DNA from: CAVRXQ01 sp963849105
GTDB lineage: Bacteria > Actinomycetota > Acidimicrobiia > Acidimicrobiales > Bog-793
Length of the DNA stretch: 64,000 nt
Assembly: GCA_963849105.1 (NCBI GenBank)
Contig: CAWKGD010000003.1
Span: 186,001-250,000, forward strand
Direction: 5' to 3'
Numbering within the stretch: the first letter of the stretch is position 1; each line of letters starts with the position of its first letter. Shown here in pieces: positions 17,039 through 25,392 of the stretch. The translations under genes were made by a program, and so were the position numbers. Under the pieces are notes generated by a model, which was given only the letters and a program-made list of their open reading frames with translations, ran no database searches and was not told where the DNA came from.

Positions 17039-17422
17039 TCACCCATACCAGCTGAACATAACGACTGTCGCGACGATGAGAAGCAGTACATAGGTTGAAA
17101 GCGCGGTCATCGTGATTTGGCCGAGCTGGATGAAACTCCCTGCCTGGATCGCCCGATCATCCCTTCCTTGTCGCACGGTTCCAAAGGTGACGAAAATCAC
17201 GGCGAGAACTCCCCAGCCCACCCCAAGTCCAAGGAACGGAACTTTCGGGAGGTGCGCGACATCGGGGAGAAACTTGCCAACGGCAAGAGCAACACCGACG
17301 GCGCCAAACGCAGTGCGCCACCAGGCCAACAGGGTTCGTTCCGTGGCGAGATAGGTCCGACGAGACGGATCACCGAATGAAGAAGAAGGGCTATTCGGTG
17401 AAACCAATTGGTCACCGTTCAT
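17039..17422 (-). CDS. DUF202 (YidH-like) membrane protein
   Basis: A 127-residue membrane protein with three predicted helices. RRTYLATERTLLAWWRTAFG is the DUF202 signature, followed by VGVALAVGKFLP. The function is unknown; the family is widespread in bacteria and fungi. The ATG at 17422 gives the usual length. It converges on the carotenoid oxygenase/DUF302 unit. Confidence 0.88.
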   Translation of the reverse strand: MNGDQLVSPNSPSSSFGDPSRRTYLATERTLLAWWRTAFGAVGVALAVGKFLPDVAHLPKVPFLGLGVGWGVLAVIFVTFGTVRQGRDDRAIQAGSFIQLGQITMTALSTYVLLLIVATVVMFSWYG

Positions 17423-17553
17423 GCTTCAAACATCGCGTCGGCCGCCGATTAGCGACAAATTCATTTCAGCGGTGCCCAACATTCGGTCCCGTTGAACGAG
17501 TAACTGTTGCGGCCCAGTGAACTCGAGATCGTTCTGGATTGGTTGCATTGCCC

Positions 17554-18072
17554 CTAGGCGTTCGCCACCACGCTCGGGGTCGTCGGTCGATGAGCACTCA
17601 AGGTTGCTCGAATGCGCAGACCGCCCGTCCGCGCGAGGACCATAGTTATGGCCATGAAGATCAACGCGTCCGTGATCGCATTCGCCGAGAGGCTGTTTGT
17701 GGCAAACCACCGGTCGAGCGCGTGCGAGGTGTAGGCCTCGTCCTCGAAGGCGAGCCGCGCGCCTATGACGACAACCCACAAAAGGGCGTACATCGCGCCC
17801 GCCCTGCTCCAGGCAAAGCCGTCGGACTCTCGGCGAACCTGAAAGAGGGCGGCAGCCACGGCGCCGAGAACGATTCCGAACGCGGCTAACCCGAGCTCGA
17901 AGATGAGCCCGTTTCCATTTGTCACGACGCTCTTGACGTAAAAGCCGATGATGACGGCCGTAAGTACGACTGGCCTCGCGAGGCGGAAAACATTGATCTT
18001 CCTGTGCCCGAGGTCAGATAGCAAAACCGCTGCCAGCACGGCGAGGTTGATGACCCAAGCGCTGGTCGGCAT
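17554..18072 (-). CDS. membrane protein of unknown function
   Basis: 172 residues with four or five predicted helices (AWVINLAVLAAVLLSDL, VVLTAVIIGFYVKSVV, LIFELGLAAFGIVLGAVAAA, MYALLWVVVIGARLAFE). The layout recalls DUF1453/CcdC-like proteins, but I cannot assign a family with confidence. AGGAGGTTTGAGGAGACATG gives a strong ribosome site. It follows the gene ending at 18079 with a six-base gap, so the two are surely one operon. Confidence 0.7.
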   Translation of the reverse strand: MPTSAWVINLAVLAAVLLSDLGHRKINVFRLARPVVLTAVIIGFYVKSVVTNGNGLIFELGLAAFGIVLGAVAAALFQVRRESDGFAWSRAGAMYALLWVVVIGARLAFEDEAYTSHALDRWFATNSLSANAITDALIFMAITMVLARTGGLRIRATLSAHRPTTPSVVANA

Positions 18073-18078
18073 GTCTCC

Positions 18079-18345
18079 TCAAACCTCCTGTATGGCCGAA
18101 GCCACCTTCTTCGCGATTCCGAACTCGTTGATCAACCGCGTGATGAGCAAACCTCCTCCGTGGACATGAATCACGGTGGCACCTCCACTACTCGCGAGGC
18201 GCACGGTTGCAGTGGAAGCGGCCGACTGCTTGATCTTGAGACCGTTGCCGTGCTGGCGAACCTCGTATTGACTTCCCAGTTTCTCTTGCAACGCCGTTGT
18301 GAGCTCTTGCAGAGATACTGACCGCTGGACTGTCACGGTAGGCAT
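18079..18345 (-). CDS. small conserved-looking protein of unknown function
   Basis: 88 residues: PTVTVQRSVSLQELTTALQ, then a basic beta segment (YEVRQHGNGLKIKQ) and GGATVIHVHGGGLLITRLIN. It looks like a compact alpha/beta domain; I do not recognise the family. GAGGAGG (18351-18357) precedes the ATG. It lies between two same-strand genes, all likely co-transcribed from right to left. Confidence 0.7.
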   Translation of the reverse strand: MPTVTVQRSVSLQELTTALQEKLGSQYEVRQHGNGLKIKQSAASTATVRLASSGGATVIHVHGGGLLITRLINEFGIAKKVASAIQEV

Positions 18346-18379
18346 ATCCACCTCCTCGGAACGATGGGGATGTTGGGTA

Positions 18380-18640
18380 CTAGAAGGGCTGCAGCCGAGC
18401 GATCGCGAGCGGCGGGCGATCGAAGGAGTTGGAGCTAACACGGCGACTCTGCTCCCTGCTCTGCTCCGGCGTCTGCTCGGTCGGTGACGGGGCCGCCTGA
18501 GCAGCCGGCGCGGCACCCTCGCTCTTGGCCGACATGCCCGTGTGTTCGGCACGGTAGCTCTCCACAGCGCGACTGACGTGGGCTAAGAGTTCCGGGGGCA
18601 TGCGCTGGAGCCCTCGGCAGTCATACCAACCGACCACCAC
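18380..18640 (-). CDS. short protein with one membrane helix, N-terminus uncertain
   Basis: The called part (GTG at 18640) has 86 residues: VVGWYDCRGLQRMPPELLAHV then a Pro/Gln/Ser-rich tail. The frame is open further upstream and encodes GLVFWLAVGTVVVGW, a clear membrane helix, but it reaches a stop with no ATG, GTG or TTG before the helix. Either translation begins inside the helix or the N-terminus has been lost. It is followed by the 18345-18079 gene after 34 bases. Confidence 0.4.
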   Translation of the reverse strand: MVVGWYDCRGLQRMPPELLAHVSRAVESYRAEHTGMSAKSEGAAPAAQAAPSPTEQTPEQSREQSRRVSSNSFDRPPLAIARLQPF

Positions 18641-18814
18641 CGTGCCGACCGCGAGCCAGAAGACCAGGCCGAGTCTTCCGTGGTCGCCGAGGACTCCGTA
18701 GTGCTCACGCTCTGCCCCCGACGGGTCCTAGCGGGTAGGTCCCTAGTGAATGGTGAGCTTATATAAAACTGCCGGCAAAACGCCGGGTCGGAGACTGAGA
18801 TCTCTTTGCGCGCG

Positions 18815-18897
18815 GGAATCGGATTAACGAGGGGCTTGAGTTCGTGTCCCAGAATCGCGACCCGAATACCTAAGTCAGAGTGCCCCCGATCGCCGGG
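18815..18897 (+). repeat. dispersed 83-base intergenic repeat, copy 1
   Basis: It matches 29327-29408 with about ten differences; the core CCCAGAATCGCGACCCGAAT is identical. It lies upstream of the IS-split lipoprotein gene. Confidence 0.7.
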
Positions 18898-19024
18898 ACT
18901 GCGCCAACCTTCGGCACACCCTGAACGACCGATCCTGTAACTCCGGTGTGACGTCTCCTGTCGTACAACTGACTGAAGGCGTTCGACACAGTGGACGAAA
19001 GGCAAACAAGCGAGAACACGTGAA

Positions 19025-19537
19025 ATGACAGCGCGCTATCGCCGATCGGTCATGTTCGCGCTCGCCGTCGCGGCGATCGCCCTCGGGCTCGCCGCGTGCG
19101 GGGGAACGGGATCGGGCTCCCCCTCGGTAGCCAACGTCTCGACAACCACTCCCACACAAGGCGGAAGCACCGCGGCGGCCGCGCCGAAGACGAACGCGGC
19201 AAAGTCGCTCGTCGAGTGGGCGACCTGCATGCGAAGCCACGGCGATCCCAATCAGCCCGACCCGACGATCGACTCCCACAGGGTGATCAATATCGCCATC
19301 CCTGGTTCCGCGCAGTCGCTCTCCAATGCAGTCCATAACGGCACCGCTTCGTGCAACGAGTACCTAGCCGCGGCATCGTCGGCTCTCCGCGCCGGGGTGA
19401 AGGACCTGACGCCGCCAGACCGGGCGTCGCTCGTGCGGTACGCCCAGTGCATGCGGGCGAACGGTGTCCCGAACTACCCCGATCCCAGCACAAACGGCCG
19501 GATGAGCTTCCCCCGGTTTGACGGACACCTACCCTGA
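19025..19537 (+). pseudogene. CMR-motif lipoprotein, 5' part, split by IS3 at 19503
   Basis: The signal peptide ends in the lipobox GLAAC (Cys25). Two modules follow, with CMRSHGDPNQPDP and CMRANGVPNYPDP, as in the intact lipoprotein at 2441. At codon 159-160 the frame enters an IS3-family element (from 19503) and ends in it after 11 foreign residues. The missing end is found at 22240-22458: joining the two sides at the CGGA target duplication (19499-19502 and 22240-22243) restores one frame that continues TNLNGIDLNSPLFMRANDIC. The truncated product might still be made and exported. Confidence 0.85.
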
Positions 19538-19570
19538 GGCGGGCGATGCCCTCCTCAGAAAGGAGTCCGG

Positions 19571-19861
19571 ATGCCACGTCCGCATCCACCGGAGTTCCGC
19601 AGTCGCGCCATCGAGCTCGCCCGTGAAGGAGCGAAGCCGATCGCGAAGATCGCCGAGGATCTCGGGATCTCCGAGTCGTGCCTTCGCAACTGGCTCAACC
19701 AGGCCGACATCGACGAGGGCAAGCGTGAAGGGCTTTCGACCGAAGAGCGCAACGAGCTCTCCCGTCTCCGTCGTGAGAACCGCGTCTTGAAGATGGAAAA
19801 GGAGATCCTGGGAAAAGCCGCGGCCTTCTTCGCCAACGAGAGCAACTACCGCTCGCGCTGA
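19571..19861 (+). CDS. IS3-family transposase OrfA
   Basis: A 96-residue helix-turn-helix and leucine-zipper protein: PEFRSRAIELAREGAKPIAKIAEDLGISESCLRNW (described here by its motif: HTH at residues about 20-45), then LSRLRRENRVLKMEKEILGK as the zipper. AGAAAGGAG lies just upstream. In IS3 elements OrfA alone is regulatory, and a -1 frameshift near its end makes the OrfAB transposase. Here the overlap with orfB at 19859-19861 fits that, but orfB is broken. Confidence 0.88.
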   Translation: MPRPHPPEFRSRAIELAREGAKPIAKIAEDLGISESCLRNWLNQADIDEGKREGLSTEERNELSRLRRENRVLKMEKEILGKAAAFFANESNYRSR

Positions 19862-20463
19862 CCTTCGCCTTCATCGAGGCGGAGAAGGCGAACTACCCGG
19901 TGGTCGTCTTGTGTCGAACCCTCCAGGTGTCGACGTCGGGCTTTTATGACTGGCGGGCACGTCTTGTGCACCCCTCTCGCCGTCAGATGACCGACGAGTT
20001 CTTGACCGAGCTCATCAAACAGATCCACGACGCCTCCCGGCGAACCTATGGCTCGCCGCGCGTCCATGCCGAGCTGCGATTAGGCGAGGGCATCCACGTC
20101 GGTGAAAAGCGCGTCGCCCGCTTGATGCGCACGGCCGGCATCGAGGGGATCTATCGCCGCCGACACAGAAAGGGAACGACGAGGCGCGATCCTCGTCACC
20201 AGTCACAAGATGACCTCGTCTGCCGACAGTTCAGCGTCGAGCGTCCCGATGCCCTCTGGGTGGGCGACGTCACCGAGCATCCGACGGTGGAGGGCAAGGT
20301 CTATCTGGCGACGGTGCTCGACGCGTACTCCAGACGAGTGATCGGCTGGTCGATCGCCGATCATCTGCGCACCGAGCTCGTCGTCGACGCATTGCAGATG
20401 GCGATCTGGCGACGGAACGACCGGTCAGATCAGACGGTGATGCACACCGACCACGGATCCCAA
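19861..20463 (+). pseudogene. IS3-family transposase OrfB, 5' part
   Basis: Frame -1 relative to orfA. It reads LTFAFIEAEKANYPVVVLCR, an HTH_21 region (RRTYGSPRVHAEL) and the rve integrase core with the first catalytic Asp in WVGDVTEHP and the second in MHTDHGSQ, where the frame is cut by the IS30 insertion. A GTG at 19900 is a possible independent start. The remaining third of the domain, with the catalytic Glu, is at 21916-22200. Confidence 0.85.
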
Positions 20464-21910
20464 CCCAGGTTCAAGGAGTCGTCGCAACGCTGTCTTGTTG
20501 AACTGAGCATAGGAACGTGTTCAGCGCCTCAGCGGGGGTCTTCCAACCGAGCGTCTTTCGCGGTCGACCATTCAGTGCAGCAGCAACCGCCGCGAGATCC
20601 TCGGCGTTGTGGCGGGAGAGGTCGGTCCCCTTCGGGAAGTACTGACGCAGCAGACCGTTTGTGTTCTCGTTGGTCCCGCGTTGCCAGGGACTTTGCGGAT
20701 CGCAAAAGTAAACATCGATGCCGGTGTCGATCGTGAGCTTCGCGTGCTGGGACATCTCGGCGCCCTGGTCCCAAGTGAGGGACCGACGCAACTCGGAGGG
20801 CAATGTCGTGATGGCAGCAGCGATCGCGTCACGCACGGCCTCTGCCCCATGACCGGCGAGCGGAGGGCCGTTCTTCTTCCTCGGCACGCCGTGGTCCTGC
20901 ATCGGCGGCAAGTGCAAGAGCATCGTGAAGCGAGTGGTGCGCTCGACGAGCGTGCCGATCGCAGAACTGCGGAGACCCAAGATGAGGTCGCCCTCCCAGT
21001 GGCCGGGGACAGCTCGATCGTCGGCTTCCGCGGGTCGCTCGCTGATCATGATCTCGTCGGTAACGAACTTCTTGCCGTGGCCGCGGGTCCGTTCCCTCGG
21101 GACGCGTAGCGCCCGTCCGGTGCGAAGGCATGCGGAGAGCTCACGCCGCAGCGCTCCGCGGCCTTGCACGTAGAGCGCCTGATAGATCGCCTCATGCGAG
21201 ATCCGCATCGTCCCATCATCGGGGAAATCGACTAGGAGCCGGTTCGCGATCTGCTCCGGGCTCCATGACCTCGCCCAGCGCCGGTCCTTTCTCGGTCCGT
21301 GGCGCCGTCCGATCCAACGAAAGCCCGGGCCGGGCAGGCCACTGCCGTCCGGCTTCGTGATCACGCCGGCGAGGCGATCCTCGACGTAGCGACGGAGCTC
21401 GGCGTTCGTTGCGAGCTTCGACGGCTTCGGGCGTCTGGTGCGCAAGTCGGCGTGCCACTGTGCGTTCGTCGCCCGGTAGTCGAGGTGGCCGCCGCGCGTC
21501 GCGGCGTTGCGGCGCAGTTCTCGCGAGATCGTCGACGGTGAACGGCCGAGCTGTCGAGCAATCTGCCGGACGCCGAGCGCGCGGGCGTTCAAGATCGCGA
21601 TCTCTTCCCGATCAGCGAACGACAGGTAGCGTCCCGAAAGCGGAGCCTGGGTGACCGTGGGCATGCCGCCACCCTCGCGAAACCAACGAGTGCCGACCGG
21701 CCGCGACGCACCGACTTCCGAAGCGGCGTCCTCGCTCGACAGTCCGCGTGCGATCGCCGCCCAGAAGCGCTGGCGATCCTCTCGCCGGGCGACAGACGGG
21801 CGACCGGGCGATCGCATTGGCGGCCTCCCAGTTGCAACCTCAGCCCATCCTGGTCGTCGTCCCATCCGCACACCTCCGCATCGAGGTGTTGCGACGACCA
21901 ATTGATTTCA
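20464..21910 (-). mobile_element. IS30-family element inserted in IS3 orfB
   Basis: 1447 bases flanked by a CCCAA duplication (20459-20463 and 21911-21915). The ends share the inverted motif TCAA-N4-GTCGTCGCAAC, offset by two bases, so the exact boundaries are good to a few bases. One transposase gene fills it. Because it interrupts IS3, it arrived later. Confidence 0.85.
20471..21865 (-). CDS. IS30-family transposase
   Basis: A 464-residue, apparently intact enzyme. The N-terminal half has an HTH (REEIAILNARALGVRQIARQ, SPSTISRELRRN), typical of IS30. The DDE triad is visible as HWEGDLI, TWDQGAEM and TNENTNGLLRQYFPKG. GGAGG six bases before the ATG at 21865 sets the start; the open frame extends into the terminal repeat. 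All catalytic residues are present, so the element may be active. Confidence 0.93.
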   Translation of the reverse strand: MGRRPGWAEVATGRPPMRSPGRPSVARREDRQRFWAAIARGLSSEDAASEVGASRPVGTRWFREGGGMPTVTQAPLSGRYLSFADREEIAILNARALGVRQIARQLGRSPSTISRELRRNAATRGGHLDYRATNAQWHADLRTRRPKPSKLATNAELRRYVEDRLAGVITKPDGSGLPGPGFRWIGRRHGPRKDRRWARSWSPEQIANRLLVDFPDDGTMRISHEAIYQALYVQGRGALRRELSACLRTGRALRVPRERTRGHGKKFVTDEIMISERPAEADDRAVPGHWEGDLILGLRSSAIGTLVERTTRFTMLLHLPPMQDHGVPRKKNGPPLAGHGAEAVRDAIAAAITTLPSELRRSLTWDQGAEMSQHAKLTIDTGIDVYFCDPQSPWQRGTNENTNGLLRQYFPKGTDLSRHNAEDLAAVAAALNGRPRKTLGWKTPAEALNTFLCSVQQDSVATTP

Positions 21911-21915
21911 CCCAA

Positions 21916-22200
21916 TACACGTCCTGGGCATTTGGAAGACGCCTTCGTTCGGCGGGCATTCTCGGGTCGATGGGCACGATCGGCGACGCGTTCGACAACG
22001 CGATGGCGGAGAGCTTCTTCGGCACACTCCAGCTCGAGCTGCTCGACCGCCACACCTGGGCGACGCGCCGTGAGCTCGCGAATGCGATCTTCGAGTACAT
22101 CGAGGCCTTCTACAACCCGCGCAGACGACACTCCTCGATCGGCGATCTCAGTCCCGTCGAATTCGAATCCCGCTACACCGACGCCGCAATCGCGGCATGA
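21916..22200 (+). pseudogene. IS3-family transposase OrfB, 3' part
   Basis: This continues in the same frame as the 5' part once IS30 and one CCCAA copy are removed: YTSWAFGRRLRSAGILGSMG, then AFDNAMAESFFGTLQLELL (with the third catalytic residue, Glu, in MAESFF) and NPRRRHSSIGDLSPVEFE, the normal IS3 end. It has no start of its own. Confidence 0.88.
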
Positions 22201-22239
22201 TCACCACAGCCAACCGTCCGGAGAAGCGGGGGAAGCTCA

Positions 22240-22458
22240 CGGACGAATCTGAACGGCATCGACCTGAACAGCCCCTTGTTCATGCGGGCCAACGACATCT
22301 GCGGCAAGAAGATTCACGCACCGTCGTGGTGGATCAGCGGCGCGGGACCACCGGGCGACATCTCGGTGCAAAGCGGCCCGATGTGTGGGAACTCGGTTTG
22401 CACCCCGTCCGGCCACTCCAACATCCCGCACACGTCGACGCCGACCACCAGTGGCTGA
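22240..22458 (+). pseudogene. CMR-motif lipoprotein, 3' part beyond the IS3 insertion
   Basis: In frame with the 5' part after removal of the IS. It reads NGIDLNSPLFMRANDICGKK, then a Gly/Ser/Pro-rich tail with two more cysteines (MCGNSVCTPSG), ending at TGA 22456-22458. The NGIDLNS...ANDIC pattern matches the NGVTIDINS...ANKAC segment of the lipoprotein at 2441, confirming its origin. Confidence 0.8.
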
Positions 22459-22623
22459 CGTTCACACCGGGCCGAACACGCTCCTCGCGGTGATCGCTGT
22501 CAGTGGCTCCTGGTCCTCGCCCCGCAGTCGAAAGCGCCGATGAAGGCCTGCCAGACATTCTTCAATAATTGGGGGCGATCCAGTAAGCGCGAGCGCATTG
22601 TGAAGTGAAGCCGCCAAAGCCGC

Positions 22624-22686
22624 ACGCGTCCCATAATGCGTGTCGAGATGAGCCCAACATTGCGGGGCGAGCATTATGGGACGCGT
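22624..22686 (+). terminator. large perfect hairpin between convergent genes
   Basis: The 16-base arms ACGCGTCCCATAATGC (22624-22639) and GCATTATGGGACGCGT (22671-22686) are exact inverted copies around a 31-base loop. The arm is the same sequence that opens the dispersed ATAATGCGC repeats, here in two opposed copies. It sits between the lipoprotein remnant and the converging ABC permease and may act as a two-way terminator. Confidence 0.6.
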
Positions 22687-22780
22687 CTTGAATTCCCGAT
22701 CCGTCTGATCCGCGCCGGCGTCCCGTCGTTCGTGACCGCCGTTCGGCGTCGTGTAGTCGTCGCGATTTTTTGATCCGCCT

Positions 22781-23837
22781 TCAAGCAAGTCGGTGGCTGA
22801 TCCACCAGATGCAGAAGCCGCTCAGGGCGATCGCGACTCCGATAAATATTGCCAACTCGTCCCATTGGAACATCCAAAAGCGACTGGCAGGTTGATAGCC
22901 GAGCACCTGATGGAACTGGGTGAGGCAAGCGTGGAGAGCTCGGTCGCCCGCTGCGTTGGCCGCGCGAATGGAGGCCGCCGTTGGGTGCACTGGCTTGTGG
23001 CCATGGACTCTGACGCCACCGCTCGAGGCACAACCAATGTCGTTGACGACCCGGCCAGTGGCATTCACGGTGTGGTTCGAGACCGCCCACGCCCCCCTGG
23101 GAGTCGCGACGTTCATCGGATACGAGAACGGCAAGATTTGGCCCTTGGAGACGGCGCTTCCGTAGCTGCGAGCGAGGGACGGGGTCCAGTAGCTGCGGGC
23201 AAGGGTCAACGGTGCCGAGAGGCGCGGACGCAGCCAGTAAGTCATGCCGAGCCGCGCTCCGAAAAACGCGCCGAGCGCGACAACCATCGCCGGGATCGTT
23301 CGCCGGGTGAGGAGTCCGGCGGTGACTCCGAGTGTGAACGCAAGAGCCGCATAGCCCGATCGGGACGATGTCACGCGCGGCGAACACGCCAGGCGACAAG
23401 CGGTTCAGGTTCACTCGGTCGAACAAGCTCGACCACCACGTGACGAACAAGGACAGAAGCCCGGCGAGCAACATCGACGCGACGCCAACCCCGGCGAGCT
23501 TCGTCGCCATCCAGGATCGTCTCGTCACGCCCTCGGTCCAGGCCAGGCGGAACGTCCCAGTCTCGAACTCCCGCGCCACGAGTGGTGCGCCCCAGAACAA
23601 TCCGATCAATGCCGGCGCAAAGATCACCAGCGCATTCAAGCCATTTTGTAGGGGGAGGTCATAGCGAGCGAATGTGCTCCTCGCGGACGGGCAATTGATC
23701 GCGCACGTCGTCACGCTGGTGTGGAAGAGGTCTGCAATGTGGGGCCCGGTGATTGAAAGGATGATCGCGACGACCCCGAGCGCGCCGAGGGCGACGATCG
23801 CCGGGAGTCGAAACTGTCGCCACGTCAGCCAGATCAC
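22781..23837 (-). pseudogene. ABC transporter permease, frameshifted
   Basis: It starts MIWLTWRQFRLPAIVALGAL, with helices through LLAGLLSLFVTWWSSLF and FAARDIVPIG. Then an extra G in CGGGC (plus-strand CCC at 23355-23357) shifts the frame. The other frame continues YAALAFTLGVTAGLLTRR and runs through a large extracytoplasmic loop to a last helix (FIGVAIALSGFCIWWISH). Together they make a normal permease of about 350 residues. The ATG overlaps the stop of the ATPase gene (23834-23837). A homopolymer sequencing error is possible. Confidence 0.75.
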
Positions 23838-24730
23838 CGGAGGACCTCCAACTCCGATGCCCGATCTCGTTCTCGCCTGACAGCACGACCCATGTAGGCG
23901 AGCACGAGGTCATCGAGGCTGATGCGCTCCACGGTCCACGAGGGATCGAGGATCGGCTCGTCCGTTCGAATGAGCAACGTGCTTGACCGGTCGGTGTGGC
24001 TTTCCTCGACCACATCCTGATTGGACGGAAGCGTCTTCAGATCCCGACGCCGACCGATCAGCCGATGGTGAGTAGCAAGGAGATCCTCGACCTCACCGGC
24101 AAGCTGCACCCGCCCCGCCGCGAGGACAATCAGGTAGTCACAGACTCGCTCGAGATCGGCGATGAGGTGGGACGAGAGGACCACAGCGGTTTCGTCCTCA
24201 GCAACTTCCTCCATGAGCCCTCGGAGAAAGTCCCGCCGGGCGAGCGGGTCCAGACTCGCGACCGGTTCGTCGAGGAGCAGCAGCTCAGGTCGCTTCGCGA
24301 GCGCGAGCGTCAACGCGAGCTGGGCTCGTTGACCACCCGAGAGCGTGCCCGCTCGTTGATGCGGGTCGAGCTCAACGTCGGAGATTCGACGCCCCGCGAG
24401 TTCGGAGTCCCAGTGCGAAGCGAGCTTCCGTCCCAGATGGAGGTGGTCAGCCACCGAGAGTCCCGCGTACAGCGGTGCGTCTTGGGCAACGAAGCCGACG
24501 CGGTTGAGCTGGACCGCGTCGTCTGCGGGCAGTTTGCCAAGAACTTCGATCCTCCCCGCGGACGGTGCCAAAAGCCCGACCGCGAGCTGCAGCAGCGTGC
24601 TCTTTCCGGCGCCGTTCGGTCCGACGAGGCCCACGACGTGACCCCCGGGGACGGCGAGCGTGCAGTCGCGAAGCGCCCATCGCCGGCGGTAGCGCTTGCC
24701 GAGACCGTCGGCCGCTACGACGGTCGTCAT
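23834..24730 (-). CDS. ABC transporter ATP-binding protein of a GntR-linked exporter
   Basis: 298 residues. Walker A GPNGAGKST, Q-loop FVAQDAPLY, signature LSGGQRAQ, Walker B LLLLDEP and switch His in LSSHLIAD are all intact. The C-terminal 80 residues form the regulatory tail usual in YtrB-like ATPases. It overlaps the GntR gene upstream (24727-24730) and the permease downstream by four bases each, so the three are one translationally coupled operon. The cognate permease is frameshifted, so the pump is probably not functional. Confidence 0.9.
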   Translation of the reverse strand: MTTVVAADGLGKRYRRRWALRDCTLAVPGGHVVGLVGPNGAGKSTLLQLAVGLLAPSAGRIEVLGKLPADDAVQLNRVGFVAQDAPLYAGLSVADHLHLGRKLASHWDSELAGRRISDVELDPHQRAGTLSGGQRAQLALTLALAKRPELLLLDEPVASLDPLARRDFLRGLMEEVAEDETAVVLSSHLIADLERVCDYLIVLAAGRVQLAGEVEDLLATHHRLIGRRRDLKTLPSNQDVVEESHTDRSSTLLIRTDEPILDPSWTVERISLDDLVLAYMGRAVRRERDRASELEVLR

Positions 24731-25125
24731 GCCGTTTCCTCGTCGGACAGTGCTCGGGAGGTGTCGTGGAACAACGCGTCGATGCTCTCTTGGTCGAGCC
24801 CCGCCCGATGCGCCTCGATGATCCAGCGCCGCAGCTTCGTGCGTAACGGTCCCTGAGCGGCCAGGGAAGCGTCACCCAAGGGGGCGACGACGAAGGTCCC
24901 AAGTCCTGGACGCGCGCCCACGAGGCCCTGACGCTCCAGTTCCCGGTACGCCTTGGCGACGGTGTTCGGGTTGATCGCGATGCGTCCGACGACCTCCTTG
25001 ACGGTTGGGAGCTGGTCGCCCACCTGCAGAAGGCCGAGCCGGAGCGCTCGACGAACCTGCTGAACGAGTTGCAGGTATGGCGCCACTCCGGAACTCGGGT
25101 CGAGGTTGAAATCAATCAAGTCCAA
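24727..25125 (-). CDS. GntR-family (YtrA subfamily) transcriptional regulator
   Basis: A 132-residue repressor-type protein. An N-terminal winged helix reads GVAPYLQLVQQVRRALRLG, PTVKEVVGRIAINPNTVAKA and GLVGARPGLGTFV, and a short C-terminal helical tail replaces a ligand domain, which is the YtrA layout. It should control its own operon with the ABC transporter. TTG at 25125 is the likely start; a second TTG two codons on is possible. A candidate operator overlaps the start. Confidence 0.88.
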   Translation of the reverse strand: MDLIDFNLDPSSGVAPYLQLVQQVRRALRLGLLQVGDQLPTVKEVVGRIAINPNTVAKAYRELERQGLVGARPGLGTFVVAPLGDASLAAQGPLRTKLRRWIIEAHRAGLDQESIDALFHDTSRALSDEETA

Positions 25126-25149
25126 CTACCATTCCACTAGGAAGATAGT
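25125..25149 (-). promoter_or_regulatory. candidate GntR operator
   Basis: An imperfect inverted repeat: ACTACCATTCC, ACTA, GGAAGATAGT. It overlaps the TTG start of the GntR gene, which is where YtrA-type autoregulation sites lie. The match between arms is partial. Confidence 0.35.
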
Positions 25150-25245
25150 AGAGCTTGTCAGCTCCCTCCCGGCACGTCAACCCTCGCGACCCTCCGACAG
25201 GGCCGTCCCAGACCGCCCGGGTACCGGCGCAGAGCCGGCGGTCGG

Positions 25246-25338
25246 TGTCGGAGCGGGTAGCCCATAACACCGGTCATTTGGGCAACGGGGTGTGGCAGAA
25301 GTGCCGGTCGGCGGCATATAGATAGCGCGACTAGATAG
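25246..25338 (-). repeat. dispersed intergenic repeat, inverted copy
   Basis: On the minus strand the part 25300-25338 matches the TCGCGC...ATGCGG element at 3082 and 8272, and 25246-25309 matches 14350-14414. It therefore joins two repeats seen separately elsewhere. Next to it TAGATAGCGCGAC is duplicated (25319-25345). Confidence 0.6.
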
Positions 25339-25392
25339 CGCGACACTCCCGGCGTTCGGGGGCACTCCACAGCCAGGCGCAAGAATGTGCCA

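Larger units (their letters stand above)
19503..22239 (+). mobile_element. IS3-family element, interrupted by an IS30-family element
   Basis: The ends are TGAGCTTCCCCCG at 19503 and its inverted copy CGGGGGAAGCTCA at 22239, flanked by a four-base CGGA duplication. It carries orfA and orfB in the IS3 arrangement with a -1 shift between them. Without the 1447-base insert and its five-base duplication it would be about 1.28 kb, a normal IS3 size. It lies inside the lipoprotein gene. Confidence 0.88.

Noticed and set aside
3082..25338. Similar peptide RAIYMRPxGT read from three copies of the dispersed repeat, as a conserved protein tail
   Set aside because: The similarity follows from the repeat DNA itself; flanking frames differ and none forms a full gene.
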